This document shows positions 1 to 7,967 of a DNA stretch of 33,856 bases, piece by piece. The notes beneath the pieces were generated by a model. That model saw only the letters and a program-made list of their open reading frames with translations, was not told the DNA's origin and searched no databases. The translations under genes and the position numbers were made by a program. How positions within the stretch are numbered: the first letter of the stretch is position 1; every line of letters starts with the position of its first letter. This stretch comes from an uncultured Ruminococcus sp. (GTDB taxonomy: Bacteria > Bacillota > Clostridia > Oscillospirales > Acutalibacteraceae). The stretch is taken from the NCBI GenBank assembly GCA_902765855.1, contig CACXBF010000023.1:1-33856 (forward strand). Reading direction: 5' to 3'.

Positions 1-1
1 C

Positions 2-982
2 AAAACTACCGTTACAAAGATTCTTACCCAGCAGGAGTATTGCGGCGATATCATCAACTTCAAGACCTACTCCAAATCCTATAAGAACAAGAAGCGTTAC
101 GACAACCCAAAAGAGAATTGGGTAATCTTTAAGGACGTTCACGAGCCGATTATCAGCCGTGATGATTTTGAGTTGATGCAGACGCTTGTCGTAAAGACAA
201 AGCGCCGTGCTCCTAAACAGGAAAACGGCGAAAAGAATATGTTTTGTGACTTTCTATACTGTGCCGATTGCGGCAGCAAATTATGGTATCACACGAATAC
301 CACCAATAAGGAAATCCATTATTTCAGCTGTTCCAACTACAAAAAGGATACCCGTGGCAACTGTGAAACACGGCACTATATCCGTGCAGATGCCATTGAG
401 CAGGTAGTGATGTTAGAACTTCGGCGTTTAGCAAAGTATCTGGAATCTAACGAGGAAGAATTCGCAAAACTTCTTGCTGAGAAAACCAATGCCGATATGT
501 TGGCGGAGCAAAAAACCTTGGAAACAGAGCTGAACCGGGCAACTGCCCGAAACGAAATGATCACTTCTCTTTTCGCCAAAACCTATGAGGACAATGTATC
601 CGGCAAGCTTAGCGATGAGATGTATATGGAGCTTTCGCACAAATATGAGGTTGAACGCCTTGAACTGAAAACAAAGATTTTTGAGTACAAGGAACGCCTT
701 GCCAAAATCGGAGAAATGGAGCAAAACAAGGACGATTTTCTTAAAGCTGTCAGAAAGTTTATGGAGATGGAATCCTTAACCGCACCAATGCTCCGGGAAC
801 TTATCGACCACATTGATGTGTACGAAAAAGAAGGCGGCAAAAAGAATTACACTCAGCGAATCGTTATCTATTACCGTTTCGTAGGTTTTTTGGAACTTCC
901 AACGTCAGAGGACGAAAATTACAAAGCCAACACCCGAAAAGGCGTAGGCGTGGAGTATATCCCCACAGCAAAATCCGCATAA
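2..982 (+). CDS. Large serine recombinase, C-terminal part (start lies outside the window)
   Basis: The reading frame is open from base 2 with no start needed in the window, so this is the C-terminal 326 residues of a longer protein. What is visible is the end of the recombinase (DNA-binding) domain, a zinc ribbon (YCADCG, then a second Cys pair in FSCSNY...GNC), a long charged coiled-coil region, and a C-terminal block around LRELIDHIDVYEKEG typical of the DUF4368 tail. These are hallmarks of the TndX/TnpX-like large serine recombinases of clostridial conjugative and mobilizable transposons. The catalytic serine domain is upstream of the window. The sequence is visibly richer in G and C than the genes that follow, which fits recent transfer. 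Family assignment is firm; the element it moves is unknown. Confidence 0.9.
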   Translation, partial: KTTVTKILTQQEYCGDIINFKTYSKSYKNKKRYDNPKENWVIFKDVHEPIISRDDFELMQTLVVKTKRRAPKQENGEKNMFCDFLYCADCGSKLWYHTNTTNKEIHYFSCSNYKKDTRGNCETRHYIRADAIEQVVMLELRRLAKYLESNEEEFAKLLAEKTNADMLAEQKTLETELNRATARNEMITSLFAKTYEDNVSGKLSDEMYMELSHKYEVERLELKTKIFEYKERLAKIGEMEQNKDDFLKAVRKFMEMESLTAPMLRELIDHIDVYEKEGGKKNYTQRIVIYYRFVGFLELPTSEDENYKANTRKGVGVEYIPTAKSA

Positions 983-989
983 GAGAAAA

Positions 990-1017
990 GGTGAGCAGGC
1001 ACAAAAACCTGCTCACC
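990..1017. terminator. 10-bp perfect hairpin just after the recombinase
   Basis: GGTGAGCAGG (990-999) pairs with CCTGCTCACC (1008-1017) across an 8-nt loop, 7 bases after the recombinase stop codon. On the + strand no T-run follows; on the - strand the stem is followed by TTTTCTCTT. It may terminate transcription in the - direction, or mark the end of the mobile element. Confidence 0.5.
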
Positions 1018-1050
1018 TCATACATACCGGATGAAATTGAATAAAAGAAT

Positions 1051-1084
1051 GAGTGTCCATAACATAAATCCGTTATGAACACTC
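1051..1084 (-). terminator. Terminator hairpin of tRNA-Leu
   Basis: A 13-bp stem with one mismatch (1051-1063 with 1072-1084) begins 4 bases past the encoded CCA end of tRNA-Leu when read on the - strand, and is followed by the T-rich stretch ATTCTTTTATTC. This is a good intrinsic terminator for the tRNA transcript. Confidence 0.65.
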
Positions 1085-1088
1085 ATAC

Positions 1089-1172
1089 TGGTGCGGGTGA
1101 CAGGACTTGAACCTGCACGGGGTTACCACTAGAACCTAAATCTAGCGCGTCTGCCAATTCCGCCACACCCGC
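1089..1172 (-). tRNA. tRNA-Leu (anticodon TAG)
   Basis: The reverse complement folds as a class II tRNA: acceptor GCGGGTG with CACCCGC, D arm with AATTGGCAGA, anticodon stem CTAGA/TCTAG around loop TTTAGGT (anticodon TAG), a long variable arm, T loop TTCAAGT, discriminator A and an encoded CCA (1089-1091). Length is 84 nt. Its 3' end faces the recombinase, so it may be or lie near an integration target. Confidence 0.95.
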
Positions 1173-1184
1173 AAACTACCGTCT

Positions 1185-1213
1185 ATTATACATCAAAATT
1201 AAAATAAATGCAA
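1185..1213 (-). promoter_or_regulatory. Promoter of tRNA-Leu
   Basis: On the - strand TTGCAT (1213-1208), a 17-bp spacer and TATAAT (1190-1185) give a near-consensus sigma-A promoter; the predicted start is a few bases before the tRNA 5' end at 1172. Confidence 0.75.
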
Positions 1214-1232
1214 GTGTTTTTCTGATTTAATT

Positions 1233-1646
1233 TTAAATTATAATTCCATTACAATGGTCAATCTCATGTTGAATAATTTGAGCAGTAAATCCATTAAATT
1301 TACCGATATGTTTTTTAAAAGAAACATCTTCATATTCAACTTCAATTTTGTTATATCTTTTTGTTTTACGAATACCGATTAGAGAAAGACAACCTTCTTC
1401 TGTTTCGTAAGATTCTGACTTTTTGATTATTTTTGGATTTAACATTGTCATGGTTATAAGTCCAGTATCTACAATTATTATTCTTTTGCTATAGCCTATC
1501 ATATTTGCTGCCATGCCAACACAAGATTTTTTATTAGCTAAAAGGGTATCTTGAATATCTTTTATTATATTTGCATCAAGTCTTGTGGCAGAAGTTGACT
1601 TTTTCTGCAAAAAAAATTTAATATCTGTGACAATATTTTTTATCAT
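1233..1646 (-). CDS. def: Peptide deformylase
   Basis: Metalloenzyme that removes the formyl group from the N-terminal methionine of new proteins. All three family motifs are present in order: GMAANMIG (motif I, a variant of GxGLAAxQ), EEGCLSL (motif II with the metal-binding Cys) and QHEIDHCNG (motif III, HExxH). At 137 aa it is a short form, ending soon after motif III, as seen in many clostridial second deformylases. The ATG at 1646 is preceded by AGAGGTGA at a good distance. A possible promoter lies upstream on the - strand (TTGCTA, 17 bp, TAAAAT at 1695-1667). In motif I the usual Gln is Met, so a somewhat divergent paralogue is possible. Confidence 0.9.
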   Translation of the reverse strand: MIKNIVTDIKFFLQKKSTSATRLDANIIKDIQDTLLANKKSCVGMAANMIGYSKRIIIVDTGLITMTMLNPKIIKKSESYETEEGCLSLIGIRKTKRYNKIEVEYEDVSFKKHIGKFNGFTAQIIQHEIDHCNGIII

Positions 1647-1761
1647 AATGAATCACCTCTTATATTATTTTATCATTAAATGATGAATTTAGCAAATGAT
1701 AATTATAAAAAGTTTAAAAATTATGCAATATGCGAAAAAGATATTTTTTTGCAAAAAATAC

Positions 1762-1790
1762 TTGATTTTTTTTTATAGCTGATGTATAAT
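1762..1790 (+). promoter_or_regulatory. Promoter of tRNA-Val
   Basis: TTGATT (1762-1767), 17-bp spacer, TATAAT (1785-1790). The predicted start is about 12 bases before the tRNA. Confidence 0.8.
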
Positions 1791-1809
1791 AATCAAGCAC
1801 TCAGGAAAT

Positions 1810-1885
1810 GGACACTTAGCTCAGCTGGTAGAGCTTTCGCTTGACGTGCGAAGGGTCAGCGGTTCAAGTCCGTTAGTGTCCACCA
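1810..1885 (+). tRNA. tRNA-Val (anticodon GAC)
   Basis: Standard 76-nt cloverleaf: acceptor GGACACT/AGTGTCC, D arm GCTC/GAGC, anticodon stem TTCGC/GCGAA with loop TTGACGT (anticodon GAC), T arm AGCGG/CCGTT around TTCAAGT, and an encoded CCA at 1883-1885. Confidence 0.95.
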
Positions 1886-1890
1886 TAGTA

Positions 1891-1924
1891 AAAGGGGAAA
1901 GGCTTAAGTCTTTCCCCTTTAGTT
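1891..1924 (+). terminator. Terminator of tRNA-Val
   Basis: AAAGGGGAAAG (1891-1901) pairs perfectly with CTTTCCCCTTT (1910-1920), 8-nt loop, starting 5 bases after the tRNA. Confidence 0.85.
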
Positions 1925-2220
1925 TTGATGAAAAAATTGAGATTATCTTGATTAAAAGGCTGTATAAAAATAGCATAGAAAAGGTATTTAGTATATCTTA
2001 TGATTATGGTGTTAGCTATAATATATGTTAAAATTACTTTTTCGGTAGTAAATGAAAAAGCAATATTTCGCTATGTTTTAATATTGATGGAAATATTGTA
2101 AAAATTCCAGAAAATACATGGAGTTGTATTTAGTATTTTTGTTAAAAGGTAAAAGAAGAGTGGTGATAAATTTTAAATTTAATATGAAATATGAGTTTTT
2201 AAAAATATAGGAGTGAATGT
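1925..2220. other. A/T-rich intergenic region, no gene seen
   Basis: Between the tRNA-Val terminator and the next gene I see only A/T-rich sequence. No convincing ORF with a ribosome binding site, RNA fold or complete promoter could be recognised, although the downstream gene must have its promoter here. TAGGAGTG just before 2221 is that gene's ribosome binding site. Confidence 0.5.
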
Positions 2221-3756
2221 ATGATTTCAAAAATATTCGATAAAGCTTTTCATATGATTTTCTTTGTGATTTTTGCGATTGTTACATTTGTCGCAATATG
2301 TACCATTTTTGGAACGAATTTTTTTGGCGTAATTTTAGCAGTTGCTTTTCTTGCTGTTTCATATGTAATATTTCCTAAGCTACAAAAAAAGTTTGCTAAT
2401 ATAGATAATAAAAGTCTTAATATAGCTTTTCTTATAATGTTGGCTGTGATGCTTATTGTGCAATTTATACTTGCATTTAATATGCTCGCTAAGCCTGTTA
2501 CGGATTGGAATGTTATAAATGAGGTATCAAAGAGTTATGCTGTAAATGGCAATATGGAGCATATTTATGATAATATTCCACAAAATAAAGATTATCTTGC
2601 GAGATATACAAACAATAATGGAATTACGGTATTATTTTCTTTCTATTATAGAATAATATATTTGATTTCAGGGACGATTCCCATTGAGGCACCCGTTATC
2701 TTAAATACTTTGTTTATATCAGCTTCGGTAGTATTCTGTTATTTAATTGCAAAGAAGGCTTTTGGTAATTTTCATGCGTTAACAACAATGATACTTTGTA
2801 TTTTATTTTTGCCATACTATACTTATTGTACATATTTTTATACAGACTCATTCAGTATGCCGTTTGTAATACTTTCGATTTATCTATTTATCTGCGGGTA
2901 TGATTCAAAGAAAATAGTAAATAAAATTATATTATTTTTCTTTTCGGGAATTTCATGCGCAATTGGTTTCGAACTAAAGGGAAGTGCGATAATAGTAATA
3001 GTTGCAGCTATAATTTATATGATTTATAAAGGTGGAATTAAAAAAATACTGCTTGGCTCAGGAACAATTATAGCCGGATTTTTGGCTCTTGCAATAGCTT
3101 TCAATGGTTTAGTCTCATCTTTGCAAATTACAACAGATGAGACTCTCTATAAAGAGAAATATCCACTTACTCATTGGGTAATGATGGGACTAAAAAATAA
3201 TGGAGGTTTTAATCAGAAAGATAGCACTTTTACTCGTATGGCAGGAAACTATGATGAAAAGAAAGCTGCTAATATACAGGAGATAGAAAAAAGAATTTCA
3301 AGATATGGAGTCTCTGGTTTAATAAAACATTTGGTTATAAAAGCTAATTTTACATGGAGCGATGGTACATATTGGATAGGCTATCACATCTACAAGCCAT
3401 ACAATGGGAAAAATTTTTTGCATGAATTTTTCTTAATGGACGGAAGATGTTTTCCGATATTTAAATCTATTAGTTCCGGAATGCAACTTTCAATGTTACT
3501 TATGATATGTGTTTCATTATTTTCATGTATAAAAAAACCACGCTTTGATTATATAACGCTTATGCATATTATAGTTTTTGGTGTATTTTTATTTTTCTTG
3601 GTATGGGAAACACGCTCAAGATATTTGTTTAACTTTACACCAATATTTATAATTGTTTGGGCAGATGGTATTATAAACATTCTTAATAAACTTAAAAAGC
3701 CACTTACATTAAAAGATAAGCTTATGATAAATAATAATCTTGCTGAGAGCTCATAA
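2221..3756 (+). CDS. Polytopic membrane protein, probable GT-C-type glycosyltransferase
   Basis: A 511-residue protein with roughly ten to twelve hydrophobic segments spread over its whole length, so it resides in the cytoplasmic membrane. After the third hydrophobic segment there is a long outside loop (about residues 90-140) with DWNVINEVSKSY and YTNNNGI, resembling the first acidic loop and the Y-P-N-N-like motif of GT-C (GT39/PMT/ArnT-like) enzymes that use lipid-linked sugars. Near the C-terminus, WETRSRYLFNFTPIF resembles the E-x-R-x-R-Y-L...P pattern of such proteins in Firmicutes. The gene stands alone between tRNA-Val and a bidirectional terminator. Sugar donor and acceptor cannot be told from the sequence; the polytopic call is firm, the enzyme class moderate. 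Confidence 0.6.
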   Translation: MISKIFDKAFHMIFFVIFAIVTFVAICTIFGTNFFGVILAVAFLAVSYVIFPKLQKKFANIDNKSLNIAFLIMLAVMLIVQFILAFNMLAKPVTDWNVINEVSKSYAVNGNMEHIYDNIPQNKDYLARYTNNNGITVLFSFYYRIIYLISGTIPIEAPVILNTLFISASVVFCYLIAKKAFGNFHALTTMILCILFLPYYTYCTYFYTDSFSMPFVILSIYLFICGYDSKKIVNKIILFFFSGISCAIGFELKGSAIIVIVAAIIYMIYKGGIKKILLGSGTIIAGFLALAIAFNGLVSSLQITTDETLYKEKYPLTHWVMMGLKNNGGFNQKDSTFTRMAGNYDEKKAANIQEIEKRISRYGVSGLIKHLVIKANFTWSDGTYWIGYHIYKPYNGKNFLHEFFLMDGRCFPIFKSISSGMQLSMLLMICVSLFSCIKKPRFDYITLMHIIVFGVFLFFLVWETRSRYLFNFTPIFIIVWADGIINILNKLKKPLTLKDKLMINNNLAESS

Positions 3757-3765
3757 CAGTATTAT

Positions 3766-3799
3766 AAAAGGGAAATTCCTCTATTGGAATTTCCCTTTT
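3766..3799. terminator. Bidirectional terminator between convergent genes
   Basis: AAAAGGGAAATTCC (3766-3779) and GGAATTTCCCTTTT (3786-3799) form a perfect 14-bp stem with a 6-nt loop. It sits between the membrane protein (+) and coaX (-), and its A/T ends serve as T-runs in both directions. Confidence 0.85.
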
Positions 3800-3806
3800 G
3801 CTTTCT

Positions 3807-4571
3807 TTATTCTACATTTTTATCATATATGATTTTCAGACCTTTTAAAAGTAAGTCATTATCAAATATAATTTTGTGCTTACAGAATGGAATTATCGTT
3901 TCTGAAAGGCCGCCTGTTGCAACTATTGTTGCCGCCTTGCCGAGTTCTTCCTCAAAGCGGTCAATCATACCGTCAATCATAGAGGCATTACCATAGAGAA
4001 TACCACTTTTCATACTATCAGCTGTATTAGAACCAATTACTTTTTTAGGCTTGGTAAGGCTGATGCCTGAAAGATTAGATGCCATTTGAGTGAGGGCATC
4101 AAGAGAAATTTTTACTCCTGGATATATTATTCCGCCGAGATGTTCGCCAAGCTCATTTATTGCACAAAAAGTAGTTGCTGTACCCATATCAATGACAATT
4201 ATAGGCTTTGGATATTGTGCAATAGCCGCAACCGCTCCAACAACTCTATCGCTGCCGAGCTGTGCAGGATTATCAAGCTTTATATTAAGACCGGTTTTTA
4301 TTCCTGGACCAACAACTAAAGGGTCGTGAGAGGTTACAATCTTAACTGCACCACAAATTGCATTATTTATCGCTGGAACAACACTTGAAATAATTGCACC
4401 ATCAATTTTTTCAGGCTCTATTTTATAGAGTTTAAGGATATTATTTATACTGATTGCGTATTCGTCTTTTGTAGCCTGTTTATTTGTTGTAATGCGTGAG
4501 ACAAAGAGGATTTTTTCTTCAATGCAGCCGAGAACTATATTTGTATTTCCAATATCAATAGCAAGTATCAT
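3807..4571 (-). CDS. coaX: Type III pantothenate kinase
   Basis: Phosphorylates pantothenate in the first step of coenzyme A synthesis in the cytosol. The N-terminus has the ASKHA-fold phosphate loop AIDIGNTN; GSDRVVG near residue 107 is the conserved region around the catalytic Asp, and DMGTATTF is the second phosphate motif. The length of 254 aa is normal for CoaX. Its ATG overlaps the stop codon of mscS by one base (TAATG), so the two are translationally coupled on one - strand transcript, with AAAGGAAAT in the end of mscS as ribosome binding site. The pairing with mscS carries no obvious functional meaning. Confidence 0.93.
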   Translation of the reverse strand: MILAIDIGNTNIVLGCIEEKILFVSRITTNKQATKDEYAISINNILKLYKIEPEKIDGAIISSVVPAINNAICGAVKIVTSHDPLVVGPGIKTGLNIKLDNPAQLGSDRVVGAVAAIAQYPKPIIVIDMGTATTFCAINELGEHLGGIIYPGVKISLDALTQMASNLSGISLTKPKKVIGSNTADSMKSGILYGNASMIDGMIDRFEEELGKAATIVATGGLSETIIPFCKHKIIFDNDLLLKGLKIIYDKNVE

Positions 4572-5449
4572 TATTTTTCATTTCCTTTTTCTAAAATATC
4601 AACTTCAAGTCTGTTATATGGAATGGTAATTTTACGCTCATCAAAGGCATATTTGACCTTTTCAGGAATATAATATCGCAATGTCCAGTAATCTTCCGGA
4701 CGACACCAGACTTTTACAATAAGGTTTATGCCGCTCTCGCCATGACTATCTACGCCTACGACAGGAAGTTCGGGTTCAGAAAGAATTCTATTATCTGAAT
4801 TTATTATTTCCATAATAGCATCTCTTGCTTCAACAATACTATCATCATAGGATATAGAAAATGGCAAATCAAGCCTACGACAACCCTCAACATTATAATT
4901 TATTACATTATTTGAGGTTACACGAGAATTTGGAAGTATAATTTCTTTTCCGTCAAAGGAAATTAATGTGGTGTACATCATTTCAATTTTATGTACAGTA
5001 CCCTCTAAACCTTCTGTGGAAAGATAATCGCCAACCTTGAAGGGCTTATTTATAATGATTAAAACACCGCTCGCAATATTTGCCATACTGTCTTTTAGGG
5101 CAAGACCTATTGCAACAGTAGCAGTACCTACAACAGTTATGATAGAAGTCATATCAATTCCGAGAGTACCTAAAGCACAAATTATTACAAGAATTTTTAA
5201 AACAACACTTATCATAGAGCCTAAGAATGATTTTACAGTTGGCTCGACTTTGCCTTTTTTCATAGTTTTCATAATAAGCTTAGTAATGTATTTCGCTAAT
5301 AAAAAACCTATGCCTACAATGATAATTGAGGTTATAAGTTTTGGCAAAAAACCGAGAATCCAATCACCTGCGGCGTGCAGCCACTTATCAAGTTGGCTTA
5401 ATTGCTGTTCGATACTTTCCTCTGATGTGGTATTATCGAGAAAATTCAT
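4571..5449 (-). CDS. mscS: Small-conductance mechanosensitive channel, MscS family
   Basis: A 292-residue membrane channel that opens under membrane tension and releases solutes after osmotic downshock. Three hydrophobic segments (about residues 32-58, 75-95 and 100-125) are followed by the soluble beta domain. The pore-lining third helix region reads VGTATVAIGLALKDSMANIASG, close to the MscS Ala/Gly pattern, and PFKVGDYL, EGTVHKIEMMYT and ILPNSRV are classic beta-domain motifs. The ATG at 5449 follows GAAAGGAGATATT. It is first in a two-gene transcript with coaX and has a promoter candidate at 5514-5487. Confidence 0.92.
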   Translation of the reverse strand: MNFLDNTTSEESIEQQLSQLDKWLHAAGDWILGFLPKLITSIIIVGIGFLLAKYITKLIMKTMKKGKVEPTVKSFLGSMISVVLKILVIICALGTLGIDMTSIITVVGTATVAIGLALKDSMANIASGVLIIINKPFKVGDYLSTEGLEGTVHKIEMMYTTLISFDGKEIILPNSRVTSNNVINYNVEGCRRLDLPFSISYDDSIVEARDAIMEIINSDNRILSEPELPVVGVDSHGESGINLIVKVWCRPEDYWTLRYYIPEKVKYAFDERKITIPYNRLEVDILEKGNEK

Positions 5450-5486
5450 ATAATATCTCCTTTCGCTAATTTAACTGAATATAAAA

Positions 5487-5514
5487 ATTATATCACCTTT
5501 CAAATAAAAATCAA
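5487..5514 (-). promoter_or_regulatory. Promoter of mscS-coaX
   Basis: On the - strand TTGATT (5514-5509), 16-bp spacer, TATAAT (5492-5487), about 40 bp upstream of the mscS start. Confidence 0.6.
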
Positions 5515-5538
5515 TAGCCATGAAATTCAGCATATCTA

Positions 5539-5568
5539 TTGTTTTTCGGTGCTAATTTTTGTTATAAT
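5539..5568 (+). promoter_or_regulatory. Possible promoter for the 6010 gene cluster
   Basis: TTGTTT (5539-5544), 18-bp spacer, TATAAT (5563-5568). If used, it gives an mRNA leader of more than 400 nt that contains the hairpin array. The -35 box is poor. Confidence 0.4.
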
Positions 5569-5761
5569 ATTAATTAACATAGTTTAGATAATGGGTGTTT
5601 AGTTGTCTGCGAACAGTGACAAAAAATTTGCTGTGGCTGATTCCTTTTTGAAACTGTTAAGTATTTTATAAAGAGATGTAGGGGCGAACTATGCTCACCA
5701 GAACGGTGGTTCATTGGTAATTACTTTAACCGCGGCAACAATCTTATCTTATAAATGTCGA

Positions 5762-5964
5762 GGTTTTGCTTGCAAAACCAATTCTGCGTATTGAGAGCGG
5801 CGGCTCTCTGACAGGGAACCCCCTGCGAGGGTTCCCTACGAAAAACATTCCACTGGAATGTTTTTCTACCCTCCTGCGCTTAGAGAAGGATAAAGTATTT
5901 CGCTCTCTGAGGAGAGCGACCAAAGGCTCTGCCTTTGGAAACTGCGAGCCTTTGAAAAGGCTCG
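5762..5964. repeat. Array of seven consecutive short perfect hairpins
   Basis: In about 200 bp there are seven back-to-back inverted repeats: 5762-5779 (8-bp stem), 5793-5808 (6 bp), 5813-5837 (9 bp), 5840-5866 (12 bp, loop ACT), 5901-5918 (7 bp), 5920-5938 (8 bp, loop TCT) and 5945-5964 (9 bp). Their stem sequences differ, apart from GAGAGC/GCTCTC, which occurs in both the second and the fifth. The stretch is much richer in G and C than its surroundings. A 70-codon open frame runs through it, but its translation is only the hairpins read as codons. It resembles a mobile intergenic repeat of the MITE or REP kind, or a structured RNA leader of the gene at 6010. Confidence 0.8.
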
Positions 5965-6009
5965 AGCGAAACTTTTAATTATAATTTATACAAAAGGAAG
6001 AATAAAGTA

Positions 6010-7170
6010 ATGAATGAAAAAGAAATTGCAGAAATCAGAAGAAGATTTCGTCATGATAAAAGTAATATACAGAAAATTCGTGGTTGTTATGTAAATGAAA
6101 AAGGGGAGATTATTTCAGAATTTGACCAGTCACTTTCTCTTATGTCGGAGGCTGATAGCGAGTCTCTGCTTAAGATTATTAAGAAAACCCTTTCAGGCTC
6201 GATAGGTAAGAATCTTATTGATATAGAATTTACTACCCAACAGGTTTGTGACAGCGAAGAACATAAATTACTTATGGATTTGCGTGAAACAGAGCTTGAA
6301 AATGATGATTTCGTTCAACAGTTATATGAGAAAATCATAAAGACCGTTAAATTTGATGGCAATTATCTTATATTACTCGCCTTTGATAAATATGATATAC
6401 CTGTTATCAGAAAGGACGGTTTTGGCAAGGAGGACGAATCTGATGAGATGTTTGCTTATTATCTGTGCAGTATTTGCCCTGTTAAACAGATAAAATCTGC
6501 ACTTGGTTTTTATGCAAGCGAAAATGAATTTAGAAATATAAGACAAGATTATGTGGTTTCTGCTCCTGAACTTGGTTTTATGTTCCCTGCATTTGATGAT
6601 AGAAGCGCTAATATTTATAATGCACTTTACTATACTAAAAATACAAGTGAGAGCCATAAGGATTTTACAGACGCGATTTTTCATACTGAACCTCCTATGC
6701 CCGCAACCATACAAATGGAAACCTTTCAGAATGTTATTGCTGAATCAGTTGAGGACGATTGTAGTTTTGATTTTATGCAGGCGGTACACACAACCTTTGC
6801 TGAAATGGTTGATGAACATAAGGAATATAAAAGAGAAGAACCGCTTGTGCTTACAAAAAGTACTATTAAAGATGTTTTCAAGGCTTGTGGTGCATCACCT
6901 GAACATATAGAGGCTTTTGAAGAAAAATTTGATGAAAGCTTTGGTGAAGAGGCTCAGATAACACCAACTAATATTGTAGACACTAAGCATTTTGAGGTAA
7001 AGACAGCCGATGTTAAAATTCAAGTTAGCCCAGATAGAAGTCATCTTATTGAAACAAAGATTATAGATAGCACAAAGTACATAATGATTCGTGCAGAAGG
7101 TGGAGTAGAAGTAAACGGTGTTAATATCCACTTTGATGAAAAGAATACAAATAATGTAAAAGTTAAATAA
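6010..7170 (+). CDS. DUF4317 family protein
   Basis: The N-terminus (MNEKEIAEIRRRF, then IRGCYVNEKGEIISEF and LSGSIGKNLIDIEF) matches the DUF4317 family of Clostridia, for which I know no function. At 386 aa it has the full family length. No signal peptide or membrane segment is visible, so it is likely cytosolic. The acidic middle part and a C-terminal segment about 80 residues long with alternating beta-like pattern (FEVKTADVKIQV) are the only structural hints. It is followed after 65 bp by cwlD and then radA, and may be co-transcribed with them. The long leader with the hairpin array lies directly upstream. Confidence 0.85.
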   Translation: MNEKEIAEIRRRFRHDKSNIQKIRGCYVNEKGEIISEFDQSLSLMSEADSESLLKIIKKTLSGSIGKNLIDIEFTTQQVCDSEEHKLLMDLRETELENDDFVQQLYEKIIKTVKFDGNYLILLAFDKYDIPVIRKDGFGKEDESDEMFAYYLCSICPVKQIKSALGFYASENEFRNIRQDYVVSAPELGFMFPAFDDRSANIYNALYYTKNTSESHKDFTDAIFHTEPPMPATIQMETFQNVIAESVEDDCSFDFMQAVHTTFAEMVDEHKEYKREEPLVLTKSTIKDVFKACGASPEHIEAFEEKFDESFGEEAQITPTNIVDTKHFEVKTADVKIQVSPDRSHLIETKIIDSTKYIMIRAEGGVEVNGVNIHFDEKNTNNVKVK

Positions 7171-7235
7171 ATTTTAAAATATGCACTTCTATACAAGCTC
7201 CTTTTGGCATAAATATTACAAAGGGGTGATTAAGC

Positions 7236-7952
7236 TTGGAAAAGTTAAAAGCATATTTAATTTATTCGTCGACTTTAATAGGAATATTCTTGTTTGTGTT
7301 TCTTGTTTTCAACGCGTTTGAAAAGGTTGCTGATGAAGCAGTTTCGGCAGAGGTTTCTGAAAAAGAGCTAATTGTGGTTATTGATGCAGGTCATGGCGGT
7401 GAGGATAGCGGAGCGGTGGCAAATTCTGTTCTCGAAAAGGATATAAACCTTGAAATCGCCTTGAAGCTCAGAGATATGCTCAAAGCATCTGGAATAGAAG
7501 TTAAGATGATTCGTGAAAGCGATATTTCTATATATGATACAGCCTCAGGAACTATTCGAGAAAGAAAAGTTTCTGATTTGAAAAACCGTGTAGAAATCGT
7601 AAACGATAATAAAAAGAATATTCTTGTAAGTATACATCAAAATAAATTTGAGCAGAGTAAGTATAGCGGTGCTCAGATGTTCTATTCAACAAACAATGAT
7701 AGAAGTCAGATTCTTGCAGAAAATATTCGCAAGTCTATTACTGGTTTGATTCAGCCTGAAAATAAGCGAGAGCTTAAAAAGGGCGGAAGTGATATTTACT
7801 TATTAAATAAAGCCACTGTGCCGGCAGTAATTGTTGAGTGTGGCTTTATTTCGAATGAGGAAGAGGCTAAGAATCTTTCAAATGAGGAATATCAAAGTAA
7901 AATGGCTTTTGCAATATATTGTGGAATATTGGAATATAAAAATAAAAACTAA
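7236..7952 (+). CDS. cwlD: N-acetylmuramoyl-L-alanine amidase, CwlD-like
   Basis: Zinc amidase of the Amidase_3 family. Residues about 8-27 form an uncleaved signal or membrane anchor, followed by the catalytic domain with VVIDAGHGGEDSGA (first zinc His), LEKDINLEIALKL (zinc Glu), VSIHQNKF (second His) and AVIVECGFISN (catalytic Glu). Length 238 aa is that of CwlD, which acts in making muramic delta-lactam in the spore cortex, so it points to a spore former. The start is TTG at 7236, supported by AAAGGGGTG 7 bases upstream. Lack of SPOR or LysM domains fits CwlD rather than a vegetative autolysin; the exact role is inferred. Confidence 0.85.
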   Translation: MEKLKAYLIYSSTLIGIFLFVFLVFNAFEKVADEAVSAEVSEKELIVVIDAGHGGEDSGAVANSVLEKDINLEIALKLRDMLKASGIEVKMIRESDISIYDTASGTIRERKVSDLKNRVEIVNDNKKNILVSIHQNKFEQSKYSGAQMFYSTNNDRSQILAENIRKSITGLIQPENKRELKKGGSDIYLLNKATVPAVIVECGFISNEEEAKNLSNEEYQSKMAFAIYCGILEYKNKN

Positions 7953-7967
7953 GTTAAGGTGATAAAT

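Larger units (their letters stand above)
5450..6009. other. Intergenic region holding promoters, a tiny ORF and the hairpin array
   Basis: Besides the two promoter candidates and the hairpin array, this stretch has a 22-codon frame at 5603-5671 starting with TTG after GGGTG, with the uncertain status of a leader peptide, gene remnant or chance. AAAAGGAAGAA before 6010 is the ribosome binding site of the next gene, and a TATAAT at 5980-5985 lacks a well-spaced -35 box. Confidence 0.5.

Noticed and set aside
1846-2031. 61-codon frame on the + strand
   Set aside because: It begins inside tRNA-Val and runs through its terminator.
5766-5978. 70-codon open frame
   Set aside because: It is a read-through of the hairpin array; the coding pattern is explained by the inverted repeats.
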